Below are positions 52,260 to 61,362 of a stretch of 64,000 bases of DNA, piece by piece. The first letter of the stretch is position 1; every line of letters begins with the position of its first letter. The notes under the pieces were generated by a model. It was not told the origin of the DNA, searched no databases, and saw nothing but the letters and a program-made list of their open reading frames with translations. The stretch spans positions 1 to 64,000 of the forward strand of contig JAFPXY010000029.1 of NCBI GenBank assembly GCA_017394515.1, read 5' to 3'. The position numbers and the translations under genes were made by a program. Source of the stretch: Bacillota bacterium. Lineage in GTDB: Bacteria; Bacillota; Clostridia; Peptostreptococcales; Anaerovoracaceae.

Positions 52260-54041
52260 ATGAAAACCATCGCCGTCATAGCAAATGAAAAATCTTTTGC
52301 TGAGTATATAAAAGATAATTTGGCTGAATACCTTGAAACAAAAGCTAAAATACGGAGTTACTCTGTAAAGGAATTGGAAACCATTCCTATGCTCAGAGAG
52401 GATATGGTTTTGCTTTCAGCAAATACTATATTTCTTAAGGTTATCCCAAAACTATCAGAGGATACGGTTATCATCAACTATGATCAGGCACTATCGACTG
52501 ATAATGCTGAAGCCTTAAGAGAAGCATACGATGCTGAGCCCTTTGATAGAGCTTATCTGGTAAACATTGATTACAGGCTTTGTACAAATGTCATAAGAGA
52601 ACTATATGACGCAGGCTTCCAGCATATTGAGTTTATTCCGTTTTCAGGAAATTTTGATGAAGTAGACAGTAGCATTAAAGTAGCTGTTACTCCCGACGAA
52701 CAGAAGCTGGTTCCACCTGGAATTGAGCGAGTCATTAACATTGGACAGAGAGTCATTAACTCAGAATGCGTCGTAGAGATATGTGACAAATTAGGCTTTG
52801 ACACAAATGAGGTCTTTAGTTCTGAAAGTGCAAAAAAAGCTTTAGATCACATATCAGATAAAAGCAAAGCTTTCAAACCCCTGAGAAGTTTCAGAACCGA
52901 TAAAGGTAGGCGTGTATATAGTGGAAGTCACGACGCCAGGTTCCATTTCAGAAACATAATCGGAAGCAGTGAAATCATGAAAAATAAGATCGAGATCGCT
53001 AAAAGAATGGCAGCGACCGACGCATCTGTTTTAATCACGGGCGAATCCGGCACGGGCAAAGAAGTATTTGCCCAAAGTATCCATAACAGTTCCGGCAGGA
53101 AAGATTATAATTTTGTCGCGATCAACTGTGCTGCTATTCCGGAGAACTTATTCGAAAGCGAATTGTTCGGTTATGATGAGGGCGCTTTTTCAGGTGCAAA
53201 AAAGAATGGCAAGGCAGGATACTTCGAGCTGGCACATAAAGGCACGCTATTCCTTGATGAAATAGGCGAAATGCCGCTTCTCCTTCAGGGCAAACTTTTG
53301 AGAGCCATTGAAGAGAGAAGGATCGCTCGAGTCGGATCCTCAAAGTTGATAGATGTAGACGTAAGGATAATTGCAGCGACTAATCAAGATCTGGAGGACC
53401 TGGTCCTTGAAAAGAAGTTTAGATCCGATTTATATTTTAGGCTTAATGTACTTCCACTCATTATCCCTCCATTAAGAGACCGAAAGGAAGACATACTGGA
53501 GATCATGTATTACCTGAGAGATATGGATGGAGGAGAATGGGAGTTGGAAGAGACTGCAGAATCTTTTTTGAAGGAATATTCATGGCCGGGCAATATTCGT
53601 GAACTTCGAAATGTGGTTCAGTATCTGGACAGCCTAGGCCTCAATCGCATAGAAAAGTCGGACCTTCCACCCCTTATTGGTGAAAGGATCAAAGCAAAGA
53701 AGCCAGCGCCCATTGACATGCCTTCATTTACTAAGCGTCAGTTGACGGATCAAGGATTTATGGACTTCATATTACTGGAGGGCAAAAATCTTGATCTTAT
53801 CGAAATGATTCTGACAGTCATGGAGGCTGCAGCAGAAGCAGGAGTTAAAATGGGAAGAACTCAGATAACAGATAGGATCAGATCTATGGGTGAGAACTAT
53901 ACGGAAACAGAAGTCAGGACCGCCATGAGGAAATTGTCTGAACAAGGTTTTATTCGGTCTGACAGAGGTAGAGGCGGCAGCAAGATTTTGGAAAAGGGCA
54001 AAGGGTTATTAGAGGAAATAAAAGGAGTAAAAGGGGTATAA
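52260..54041 (+). CDS. Sigma-54-dependent transcriptional activator
   Basis: 593 residues. Residues 1 to about 225 form a sensory region that I do not place firmly, though its layout resembles PrpR-type receptors. The AAA+ domain follows with Walker A GESGTGKE (about 261-268), the sigma-54 contact loop as GAFSGA (about 308-313, a usual variant of GAFTGA) and Walker B LFLDEIGEM. WPGNIRELRN precedes a C-terminal winged-helix-like domain instead of the usual Fis-type helix-turn-helix. It is encoded directly upstream of a perfect sigma-54 promoter, which is its obvious target. Its likely inducer is the substrate of the downstream operon. Confidence 0.92.
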   Translation: MKTIAVIANEKSFAEYIKDNLAEYLETKAKIRSYSVKELETIPMLREDMVLLSANTIFLKVIPKLSEDTVIINYDQALSTDNAEALREAYDAEPFDRAYLVNIDYRLCTNVIRELYDAGFQHIEFIPFSGNFDEVDSSIKVAVTPDEQKLVPPGIERVINIGQRVINSECVVEICDKLGFDTNEVFSSESAKKALDHISDKSKAFKPLRSFRTDKGRRVYSGSHDARFHFRNIIGSSEIMKNKIEIAKRMAATDASVLITGESGTGKEVFAQSIHNSSGRKDYNFVAINCAAIPENLFESELFGYDEGAFSGAKKNGKAGYFELAHKGTLFLDEIGEMPLLLQGKLLRAIEERRIARVGSSKLIDVDVRIIAATNQDLEDLVLEKKFRSDLYFRLNVLPLIIPPLRDRKEDILEIMYYLRDMDGGEWELEETAESFLKEYSWPGNIRELRNVVQYLDSLGLNRIEKSDLPPLIGERIKAKKPAPIDMPSFTKRQLTDQGFMDFILLEGKNLDLIEMILTVMEAAAEAGVKMGRTQITDRIRSMGENYTETEVRTAMRKLSEQGFIRSDRGRGGSKILEKGKGLLEEIKGVKGV

Positions 54042-54056
54042 TTAGCCTATTAAACC
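54036..54056 (+). promoter_or_regulatory. Probable upstream activator site
   Basis: GTATAATTAGCCTAT (54036-54050), then TAAACC, repeats the element at 52187-52206 with one inserted T. It overlaps the last codons and stop of the activator gene and lies about 55-75 bases before the -24 box. It has no matching -35, so it is not a promoter here. Confidence 0.65.
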
Positions 54057-54109
54057 TATAAATTTAAACAATACTCGATCTAAACACCTAAAATCAGCCC
54101 TAAAACCGT

Positions 54110-54125
54110 TGGCACGGCATTTGCT
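54110..54125 (+). promoter_or_regulatory. Sigma-54 (-24/-12) promoter
   Basis: TGGCAC, five bases, TTGCT, with GG (54111-54112) and GC (54123-54124) at the required spacing, an exact fit to the sigma-54 consensus. It lies about 57 bases before the transporter start, and the activator is encoded immediately upstream. Confidence 0.93.
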
Positions 54126-54181
54126 TTTGATATAGGCAAAGATACAACATATCAAATGCAATTATTTAACAGGAGGAAAAA

Positions 54182-55729
54182 ATGGAGCCGAGTATTCTTT
54201 CAATCATTCCCATCATCCTGACCATCGGTCTGGCAGTGTGGACAAGAAACGTTATTTTATCATTATTCGTCGGTGTTTTATCCGGAGTGCTTATCATTCA
54301 CGGTGGACATCCTATTGAATCCATTCAGTCGCTGTTCTCAGATTATGTTCTTACAAACATGATGGACAGCTATAACGCAGGTATCTGTTTGCTTCTCGTA
54401 TTCATCGGAGGATTTGTAACCCTCATTGAGAAGTCAGGTGGAGCTGAAGCTTTTGCCAGAAGTGTGGCAAAGTTTGTAAACACAAGACACAAAACACAGA
54501 TCGCAGCCTGGATCGGCGGAATTCTGGTATTCTTCTCAGAACTGGGAACACCGCTTATCGTCGGCCCCATCTTCACACCTATATTTGAAAAGATGAGAAT
54601 ATCTAAGGAAAAGCTTGCGTGGGTACTTGATACCACAGCTTCTCCTGTATGCGTACTTATCCCTTTCATCGGCTGGGGCGTATACTCAATGGGTCTCATC
54701 CAGACAGAGTTTGATAACCTGGGCATAACTGATGTGAATGACTGGACAGCATTCATCAAGGCTATTCCCTTCCAGATCTATCCTATCCTTTGCCTGATCA
54801 TGGTACCTCTTGTAGCTATGAGCGGCAGAGAATTCGGAGCTATGGCAAGAGCGGAAAAGAAAGCCATGAAGGGTGTCTTCTCAGAGCTTGGAGGAGAGGA
54901 ACTTGATAGAAAGAACATGATCCTCAACAACAATGTAAGCCCTCTCGTAGCACTTATCCCCCTGGCAGTTCTCTTTGTAACACTGTTTGGAATCCTCATC
55001 CCTCTTGGATTCCCCACAACTCCAGTTCCCGGAGGACAGTTCAGGATCGCTCTGATCACCGGATATCTCTTTGCAGCTATCACAATGATCATTCTCATGA
55101 AGTACTATAAGGTCAACACTATTAAAGGTGGCCTTGGAATATATCTCAAGGGCTGTGGCAAGCTTTTCGACTGCATCATGATGCTCATGCTGGCATGGTC
55201 ACTTTCAACCGTAGGCAGCGAACTTGGAACATCAGCTTACATCGTAGGCCTTGCAAAAGATACTATTCCCGCATGGTCCGTACCTGCGATCATTTTCCTG
55301 GTAGGAGCGATCATGTCATTCGCTACAGGCACATCCTGGGGAACCTTCGCTATCGTAATGCCTATCGCTATCCCCATGGCATATGCGCTTGGAGCACCTT
55401 TATACGTAACTATCGCAGCGGTTCTCTCAGGTGGACTTTTCGGAGATCACTGCTCACCTGTATCCGACACTACTATCCTTGCAGCTACCGGAGCGGGATG
55501 CGGACTCATGGAACACATGTGGACACAGCTTCCTTATGCACTTATAGTAGCAGGCATTTCACTGGTTGGATTCGTAATTGCCGGACTTGTTAACAACGTT
55601 ATCGTTACAGTTCTTTGCGCAGTTGCTCTTGTAGCAGTATATCTCCTGGTATCAAAGGCAAAGGGCGAAAAGATCGAGAACCTCACTGCAGAAGATGTTG
55701 AGAAACTCGATGCAGAACTTGCAGTTTAA
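54182..55729 (+). CDS. NhaC-type Na+/H+ antiporter-family transporter
   Basis: 515 residues with about eleven helices in the Na_H_antiporter (NhaC) superfamily. Motifs include FIGGFVTLIEKSGGAEAF, FFSELGTPLIVGPIF, and GDHCSPVSDTTILAATGAGC near the end. Members of this superfamily include amino-acid and dicarboxylate exchangers as well as proton antiporters. Its control by sigma-54 and its place ahead of three fumarate and malate enzymes suggest uptake of the operon's substrate, or malate/lactate-type exchange. AGGAGGA precedes the ATG. Confidence 0.88.
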   Translation: MEPSILSIIPIILTIGLAVWTRNVILSLFVGVLSGVLIIHGGHPIESIQSLFSDYVLTNMMDSYNAGICLLLVFIGGFVTLIEKSGGAEAFARSVAKFVNTRHKTQIAAWIGGILVFFSELGTPLIVGPIFTPIFEKMRISKEKLAWVLDTTASPVCVLIPFIGWGVYSMGLIQTEFDNLGITDVNDWTAFIKAIPFQIYPILCLIMVPLVAMSGREFGAMARAEKKAMKGVFSELGGEELDRKNMILNNNVSPLVALIPLAVLFVTLFGILIPLGFPTTPVPGGQFRIALITGYLFAAITMIILMKYYKVNTIKGGLGIYLKGCGKLFDCIMMLMLAWSLSTVGSELGTSAYIVGLAKDTIPAWSVPAIIFLVGAIMSFATGTSWGTFAIVMPIAIPMAYALGAPLYVTIAAVLSGGLFGDHCSPVSDTTILAATGAGCGLMEHMWTQLPYALIVAGISLVGFVIAGLVNNVIVTVLCAVALVAVYLLVSKAKGEKIENLTAEDVEKLDAELAV

Positions 55730-55765
55730 TTAATAGATCAAAACATTTGTACAGGAGGAACTATT

Positions 55766-57145
55766 ATGGCACTTTGGGGCGGAAGATTCGAAAAAGATAT
55801 GGACATGATCGTTAAAGAATTCAATGCGTCCATAGGATTCGACCAAAGAATGTATAACGAAGATATTAATGGTAGCATCGCTCACGTCAGAATGCTTGCC
55901 AAGTGCGGCATAATATCCGAAGAAGAGCGAGACAAAATCGTCAGCGGTCTTAATACGATAAGAAATCAGATCGAGACAGGTGAGACCGTCTTCGATGTAG
56001 AGGACGAAGACATCCACATGGGAGTTGAGTCCAGACTTATAAAGGAAATCGGAGACACCGGCAAAAAACTTCACACAGCTCGTTCCAGAAATGACCAGGC
56101 ACAGTTAGATGTAAGACTCTATACCAGAAAAGAGATCGTTGCAATGCTTGAAGAACTGATAGAACTTGAAGAAGTCATTCTGAGAAAAGCCGAGCAATAT
56201 AAAGACAAAATCACTGTAGGGTACACGCATATACAACACGCTCAGCCCATCACCATAGGGTTCTGGTTTATGGCATACTTCCAGATGTTCAGAAGGGATA
56301 TTACAAGACTGAAGGACTGCTATGACAGAATGAACTGGAGCCCGCTGGGATCATGCGCTATGGCTGGCACCACCTTTCCGACAGATCGTCACATGACTGC
56401 TGAGGAGTTGGGATTTTATGGACCTACTGAAAACGCCATGGATTCAGTAAGTGATAGAGATTACGTGATTGAATTTCTTTCAGCAGCATCCACATCCATG
56501 ATGCACGTTTCCAGATGGGCTGAGGAGTTTGTATGGTGGAACAGCTCAGAGTTCGCTTTCATCGACATAGATGATAGCTTCTGCACAGGTTCCAGCATTA
56601 TGCCTCAGAAGAAAAATCCGGACATCGCAGAACTCTTAAGAGGAAAGTGCGGCAGGGTATATGGACACCTCATGGGAATGCTTACAGTAATGAAGGGAAC
56701 ACCTATGTCCTTTAACAAGGATTATCAGGAAGACAAAGAAGGTCTCTACGACACTGCTGATACCTGGAGAGCAAGCGTAAAGATCCTTACTAAAATGCTG
56801 GACAAGACTGAATTTAGAATGGACAAGATCAATGAGCAGCTGTCAAAGGGCTTCCTCAACGCTACAGACGTTGCTGAACATCTGGCTAAGCAGGGCATTC
56901 CTTTCCGTGAAGCTCACAACATCGTAGGACGTATGGTCAAAGCGGCAGAAGTTAAAGGTTGTCAGCTTGAAGAACTTGATGCAGAGACTCTCAAAGAAGT
57001 TGATGAGAGACTTACCAAGGAAATGCTTGGTGACATTAGCATCCCTGCCTGTGTAGAGGCAAGAAAGAGCTTTGGAGGCACTTCACCTGTAGAAGTTGAA
57101 AGACAGATCAAATCTGGCCGCGAATGGCTTGAAAGCGTTAAATAA
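55766..57145 (+). CDS. argH: Argininosuccinate-lyase-family enzyme
   Basis: 459 residues, full family length. Signature segments are all present: KLHTARSRNDQAQLD (about residue 98, with Ala where many have Gly), YTHIQHAQPI, the catalytic loop GSSIMPQKKNPD near residue 275, and NKDYQEDKEG. ArgH splits argininosuccinate to arginine and fumarate; close relatives cleave other N-substituted aspartates such as EDDS. No argG or other arginine gene is nearby, and the neighbours process fumarate, so a catabolic role on an imported substrate is plausible. ACAGGAGGA precedes the ATG. Confidence 0.88.
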   Translation: MALWGGRFEKDMDMIVKEFNASIGFDQRMYNEDINGSIAHVRMLAKCGIISEEERDKIVSGLNTIRNQIETGETVFDVEDEDIHMGVESRLIKEIGDTGKKLHTARSRNDQAQLDVRLYTRKEIVAMLEELIELEEVILRKAEQYKDKITVGYTHIQHAQPITIGFWFMAYFQMFRRDITRLKDCYDRMNWSPLGSCAMAGTTFPTDRHMTAEELGFYGPTENAMDSVSDRDYVIEFLSAASTSMMHVSRWAEEFVWWNSSEFAFIDIDDSFCTGSSIMPQKKNPDIAELLRGKCGRVYGHLMGMLTVMKGTPMSFNKDYQEDKEGLYDTADTWRASVKILTKMLDKTEFRMDKINEQLSKGFLNATDVAEHLAKQGIPFREAHNIVGRMVKAAEVKGCQLEELDAETLKEVDERLTKEMLGDISIPACVEARKSFGGTSPVEVERQIKSGREWLESVK

Positions 57146-57162
57146 AGACATATCTAATAGGG

Positions 57163-57191
57163 GAGGAGGCGGCTGTTTTGGCCGTCTCCTT
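57163..57191 (+). terminator. Hairpin between argH and malic enzyme, possible partial terminator
   Basis: GGAGGCGGC pairs with GCCGTCTCC (one G-U) across a 7-base loop, followed only by TTTC. It is too weak in T for full termination and may reduce read-through into the last two genes or protect the upstream message. Confidence 0.55.
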
Positions 57192-57210
57192 TCATGAATA
57201 AGGAGAGAAC

Positions 57211-58374
57211 ATGGATTACAGCAAACTGGCTCTTGAAAAACATGCTGAATGGAGAGGTAAACTCAGCGTGGAGAGCAAAGCACCTATAACAAATCGCGAA
57301 GAACTTTCAGTCGCATATACACCCGGAGTCGCAGCACCTTGCCTTGAAATCGAAAAAGATGAAAACCTGGCATACACCTATACCGGCAAGGGAAATACTG
57401 TGGCTGTAATCACGGATGGCACAGCAGTCCTTGGCCTTGGCGATATCGGTCCATCTGCAGGTATGCCTGTAATGGAAGGTAAGTGCGCCTTATTCAAGGC
57501 TTTTGCAGGTATTGATGCGGTACCGATTTTGATAGATTCAAAAGATCCCGATGAGATCGTAAGGACAGTACAGTTGATTTCAAAGAGCTTTGGAGGAATC
57601 AATCTGGAAGATATTTCTGCGCCTAGATGCTTTGAAATAGAAAGAAGACTTATAGATCTTTGTGACATCCCCGTGTTCCACGACGATCAGCATGGAACAG
57701 CTATAATTGCATCTGCTGCTATTCTCAATGCGGTCAAAGTCACTAAAAGAACACCCGGGGATCTCAGACTGGTTATAAACGGAGCAGGTGCTGCGGGAAT
57801 CTCCATTGCTAAAATGCTCATGAGATTTAATTTGGGAGATATCATCCTGGTTGACAAAGAAGGTACCATCTATGAGGGATCACCATATAATAACGAAGAG
57901 CAGGAAAGAATGGCTAAGATTACAAACAAAAATAATGTAAAAGGCAGCCTTAAAGATGCCATGAAGGGCGCGGACGTGTTCATCGGAGTGTCCAGACCTG
58001 GCCTTGTGACCCAGGAGATGGTCCGCTCCATGGCCAAGGATCCTATAGTCTTTGCCATGGCAAACCCGGTACCTGAGATCATGCCTGATCTTGCTAAAGA
58101 AGCCGGAGCTTGCGTTGTAGGAACCGGAAGATCGGATTTCCCTAATCAGGTAAATAATGTTATCGCTTTCCCGGGAATATTCAGAGGAGCTTTGGACTGC
58201 AGGGCTGAGCGTATAACTGAAGAGATGAAGGAAGCTGCAGCCAGAGCGATAGCAGGAGTAATTCCTGAAGATGAACTTTCGCCTGAATATGTTTTGCCAG
58301 ATGGATTTAACCCGCTGGTGGTGGAAAGAGTTGCAGCAGCAGTTAAAGAGGCTTGGCTAAATAGGGAGAAATAA
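57211..58374 (+). CDS. NAD(P)-dependent malic enzyme
   Basis: 387 residues, the short bacterial form. The N-terminal malic domain has YTPGVAAPC and the catalytic Lys region in [11 protein letters not shown]; the metal site is in [10 protein letters not shown]; the Rossmann motif is [14 protein letters not shown] near residue 190. It converts malate to pyruvate and CO2 with reduction of NAD(P)+. In this operon it would finish the path from fumarate. AAGGAGAG precedes the ATG. Confidence 0.95.
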   Translation: MDYSKLALEKHAEWRGKLSVESKAPITNREELSVAYTPGVAAPCLEIEKDENLAYTYTGKGNTVAVITDGTAVLGLGDIGPSAGMPVMEGKCALFKAFAGIDAVPILIDSKDPDEIVRTVQLISKSFGGINLEDISAPRCFEIERRLIDLCDIPVFHDDQHGTAIIASAAILNAVKVTKRTPGDLRLVINGAGAAGISIAKMLMRFNLGDIILVDKEGTIYEGSPYNNEEQERMAKITNKNNVKGSLKDAMKGADVFIGVSRPGLVTQEMVRSMAKDPIVFAMANPVPEIMPDLAKEAGACVVGTGRSDFPNQVNNVIAFPGIFRGALDCRAERITEEMKEAAARAIAGVIPEDELSPEYVLPDGFNPLVVERVAAAVKEAWLNREK

Positions 58375-58375
58375 C

Positions 58376-59755
58376 ATGGAAGATATGAGATACAGAATAG
58401 AGCATGATACTATGGGTGAAGTGCAGGTACCGGCAGATAAATACTGGGGCGCTCAGACTCAAAGAAGTTTCAATAATTTTGATATTGGAAGAGATCACTC
58501 ATTAATGCCGAAGGAGATAATAAGAGCTTTTGCAGTTCTTAAAATGGCAGCTGCTAAAGCCAACAATGACCTTGGTGTACTTAGTGACCGCAAAAAAGAG
58601 ATCATCTGTGAAGTCTGCCACGAAATACTGGAAGGCAAGCTAGATGAGCATTTCCCTTTGGTCGTATATCAGACTGGAAGCGGCACGCAGTCAAATATGA
58701 ATGTGAACGAAGTGATAGCGAATCGCGGAAATGAGATAGCAGGAGAGAAATTGCTTCATCCAAATGATGATGTCAATAAATCCCAGAGTTCCAATGACAC
58801 TTTCCCTACAGCAATGCATATCTCAGCAAATGAGGCTATACGGAATAAACTTATTCCAGCGCTGAATATAATGAAAGATCAGCTGATTGCCCTTGAAAAG
58901 GAGAATGCTGATGTGGTCAAAACAGGAAGGACACATCTACAGGATGCTGTGCCCCTTACTTTGGGGCAGGAGATCAGTGGCTGGAGATCCATGCTGGAGC
59001 ACAGTGAGGAGATGATTCTCGGTTCAGCAGCTCCACTGGAAGAGATGGCATTGGGAGCTACTGCGGTTGGCACCGGACTTAACGCACCGGAAGGATTTGA
59101 TGTTCTGGCAGCCAAATATATCAAAGAAAAGTTGGATGGAAACTATATTACCGCAAAGAATAAATTCCATTCTCTGACTTCCAAAGACGGACTTGTTTTC
59201 GCGCATGGTGCCATGAAAGCTTTAGCAGCAGACCTGATGAAAATAGCCAACGATGTCAGATGGCTTGCCTCCGGACCAAGATGTGGTATCGGAGAACTGA
59301 TCATTCCGGAGAATGAACCCGGAAGTTCCATCATGCCAGGTAAGGTCAATCCAACACAGTGCGAGGCACTGACCATGGTTTGCGCTCAGGTCATGGGAAA
59401 TGATGCGACCATAGGTTTCGCTGCATCCCAGGGCAACTTCGAACTGAACGTATTCATGCCTGTAATGGCATACGATTTTCTGGAAAGCGCTGACCTATTG
59501 GCAGGTGCTATGAGATCTTTCACTGCAAACTGTCTTTCAGGACTTAAACCCAATAAGGAAAAGATAGCAGAAAATCTGGATAAAAGCCTTATGCTTGTAA
59601 CCGCGCTCAACACTCATATCGGTTACGAAAACGCAGCTAAAATCGCAAAAAAAGCTCATAAAGAAGGATCAACTTTGAAAGAAGCTGCATTGGCTCTGGG
59701 GCTTGTAAGTGAAGCAGATTTTAATGCATGGGTAGACCCGGCTAAAATGGTATAA
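58376..59755 (+). CDS. fumC: Class II fumarate hydratase
   Basis: 459 residues. It has [35 protein letters not shown], and the catalytic loop [15 protein letters not shown], which together favour fumarase over aspartase. It hydrates fumarate to malate. It begins one base after the malic enzyme stop. Being oxygen-stable and iron-free, it differs from the two-subunit fumarases common in anaerobes. Confidence 0.93.
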   Translation: MEDMRYRIEHDTMGEVQVPADKYWGAQTQRSFNNFDIGRDHSLMPKEIIRAFAVLKMAAAKANNDLGVLSDRKKEIICEVCHEILEGKLDEHFPLVVYQTGSGTQSNMNVNEVIANRGNEIAGEKLLHPNDDVNKSQSSNDTFPTAMHISANEAIRNKLIPALNIMKDQLIALEKENADVVKTGRTHLQDAVPLTLGQEISGWRSMLEHSEEMILGSAAPLEEMALGATAVGTGLNAPEGFDVLAAKYIKEKLDGNYITAKNKFHSLTSKDGLVFAHGAMKALAADLMKIANDVRWLASGPRCGIGELIIPENEPGSSIMPGKVNPTQCEALTMVCAQVMGNDATIGFAASQGNFELNVFMPVMAYDFLESADLLAGAMRSFTANCLSGLKPNKEKIAENLDKSLMLVTALNTHIGYENAAKIAKKAHKEGSTLKEAALALGLVSEADFNAWVDPAKMV

Positions 59756-59815
59756 AAAATTTTTAAAAAATTTAAAATTTTGTGTTTAAAACATTTTTGG
59801 AGGGGTATATAACAA

Positions 59816-59855
59816 TTGTCAGCGGGAGTGATGACCCCGATGACAACTCCTTTTT
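59816..59855 (+). terminator. Terminator hairpin with AGTGATGAC loop
   Basis: TTGTCA-G-CGGG, loop AGTGATGAC, CCCG-A-TGACAA, then CTCC and five T. It lies 60 bases after fumC. The loop and its GG/CC closing pairs recur in the next terminator. Confidence 0.75.
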
Positions 59856-59953
59856 AAAACCGAAAAGAAAAGAATAAAGATAAACCAAAGCAGCTAATTA
59901 CAATTTTTTATAAAAATCCTTTCCAAACAAATAACAAATAACGATAATAACCT

Positions 59954-59993
59954 AAAAATCCCTCCGGAGTGATGACCCGGAGGGATTTTTTTT
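59954..59993. terminator. Strong bidirectional terminator with the same loop
   Basis: AAAAATCCCTCCGG pairs perfectly with CCGGAGGGATTTTT around the loop AGTGATGAC, and T-runs flank it in both directions. It separates the fumC operon from the convergent minus-strand genes. The region between the two terminators (59856-59953) is A+T-rich and holds no gene. Confidence 0.9.
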
Positions 59994-60010
59994 GCTCATT
60001 TATTCAGATG

Positions 60011-60580
60011 TTAAGCGTCCATACGATATTCGTAAGTTAATTTGTCATAGACTTTGTCGCCGACTGTGAGGCCATCCTTTTCGGTACGAACGAGCTTCAT
60101 GCCGGACTTCTCCATGGCTTTAAAGGATCCGGCGTTGTCCGAAGCACACCAGGCGGTCACGCAGGGGATACCTTCATTTACAGTCAGATACTCCAGAACC
60201 TTTCTAAGAGCTTCCGTGGCATAACCTTGCCCCTGCCAAGCCGGCAAGACGCTTAAGCCCACCTCGATCTGGTCGCCCTTGTAATCATAGGCTCCGACAG
60301 TACCGATGAGTTCACCATCCACGTCCAAAACCCAGGAATAGCAGTGCTCATCATCGTAACTGTCGATGAATCTTTGCACGGTCTCCTGAGCCATCTCCAG
60401 AGTCGCGTAGGGATTCCATCCGGAGTACTCGTACATAGCAGGATCCGTGCCCATGTGCTGGTACAAAGGCTCCGCATCTTCAGTGCGGTATCTGCGCAAA
60501 ATCATGCGCTCCGTGGGTAATTCAGCCGTGCCGTGAGATAATGTGGGGCAGGCGTTTTTTGCATTTCCGGTATTAGCCAT
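60011..60580 (-). CDS. GNAT-family N-acetyltransferase
   Basis: 189 residues in the RimJ/RimL-like branch. LPTERMILRRYRTEDAEPLY opens the domain, and the acetyl-CoA loop lies in LPAWQGQGYATEAL near residue 115. It transfers an acetyl group to an amine, often a ribosomal N-terminus or an antibiotic; the target is unknown. The start follows the upstream gene's stop by one base with a weak ribosome site, suggesting coupling. Confidence 0.9.
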   Translation of the reverse strand: MANTGNAKNACPTLSHGTAELPTERMILRRYRTEDAEPLYQHMGTDPAMYEYSGWNPYATLEMAQETVQRFIDSYDDEHCYSWVLDVDGELIGTVGAYDYKGDQIEVGLSVLPAWQGQGYATEALRKVLEYLTVNEGIPCVTAWCASDNAGSFKAMEKSGMKLVRTEKDGLTVGDKVYDKLTYEYRMDA

Positions 60581-60581
60581 A

Positions 60582-61148
60582 TTATTTCTTAAGTTTCAGA
60601 CCGTCCTTGAAGGCTTCGCCGACGCGCTCGGTCACCTTGTAATAGCCGTGTGTGTAAGGATCAAAAGCGATAGCGTTCACTAGGGACATATCCAGCTTGC
60701 CATCAACCATGACGCTCTCATCTGCGGTGACGTTTACAACCTTGCCGATGACGCCTACGCCATATTCGTTGTTCTGATATTCGACGAATTCGCACTCCAG
60801 GCACAGAGGGAATTCATTGATGACAGGTGCATCAACCATCTCTGCCTTAGTAGCGGTCAGGCCGCTTCTGGCAAACTTATCAGGCACCTTGTTACCGGTC
60901 TCGACGCCGAAATAGTCCGCTTCCACCACGTGAGTAGCATCAGCGATACTCACGGTAAAAGCACCTCTGGCCTTGATATTAATAACGGTCTTGTGAGACT
61001 CTGTCAGGTTCAGAGCGACGTGGTCTCTCTCCTGCATGGTTCCCCAAGCTGCGTTCATGACGTTTACGCTGCCATCTTCATTATATGTTGCCACCATCAG
61101 CACCGGCATCGGAAAAATGCCTTCTGTAATCTTAAGTTTCTCTCTCAT
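60582..61148 (-). CDS. Flavin reductase-like FMN-binding protein
   Basis: 188 residues from the ATG at 61148, chosen for the GAGGAAAC site; an earlier in-frame start has none. The split-barrel motif PMPVLMVATYNEDGSVNVMNAAW, broken into family blocks, and FTVSIADATHV identify the flavin reductase-like (flavoredoxin) family. It binds FMN and may reduce small molecules or supply reduced flavin. First gene of a two-gene minus-strand operon with the acetyltransferase. Confidence 0.9.
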   Translation of the reverse strand: MREKLKITEGIFPMPVLMVATYNEDGSVNVMNAAWGTMQERDHVALNLTESHKTVINIKARGAFTVSIADATHVVEADYFGVETGNKVPDKFARSGLTATKAEMVDAPVINEFPLCLECEFVEYQNNEYGVGVIGKVVNVTADESVMVDGKLDMSLVNAIAFDPYTHGYYKVTERVGEAFKDGLKLKK

Positions 61149-61201
61149 AAATGTTTCCTCGTTTCTTAAATTGATCGTCAAAATAATGCGTTCTGCATTT
61201 A

Positions 61202-61229
61202 ATTATAATCAGAATGCGCAAAAAATCAA
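61202..61229 (-). promoter_or_regulatory. Promoter of the flavin-reductase operon
   Basis: On the minus strand: TTGATT (61229-61224), 16 bases, TATAAT (61207-61202). Confidence 0.7.
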
Positions 61230-61284
61230 GGGTGGAGGAGGGGGCTGTAGGGGTTAGATTTGTTAATAACATAACTGATAATAA

Positions 61285-61313
61285 TTGTAAGTATAGAGCA
61301 AAGATGATATAAT
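61285..61313 (+). promoter_or_regulatory. Promoter of the type I restriction-modification genes
   Basis: TTGTAA (61285-61290), 17 bases ending in TGA, TATAAT (61308-61313), about 50 bases before hsdM. Confidence 0.82.
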
Positions 61314-61362
61314 ATACTATGTATAAGTCTAGGCTTAATTAACCTAAGAACAGGAGATTAAT

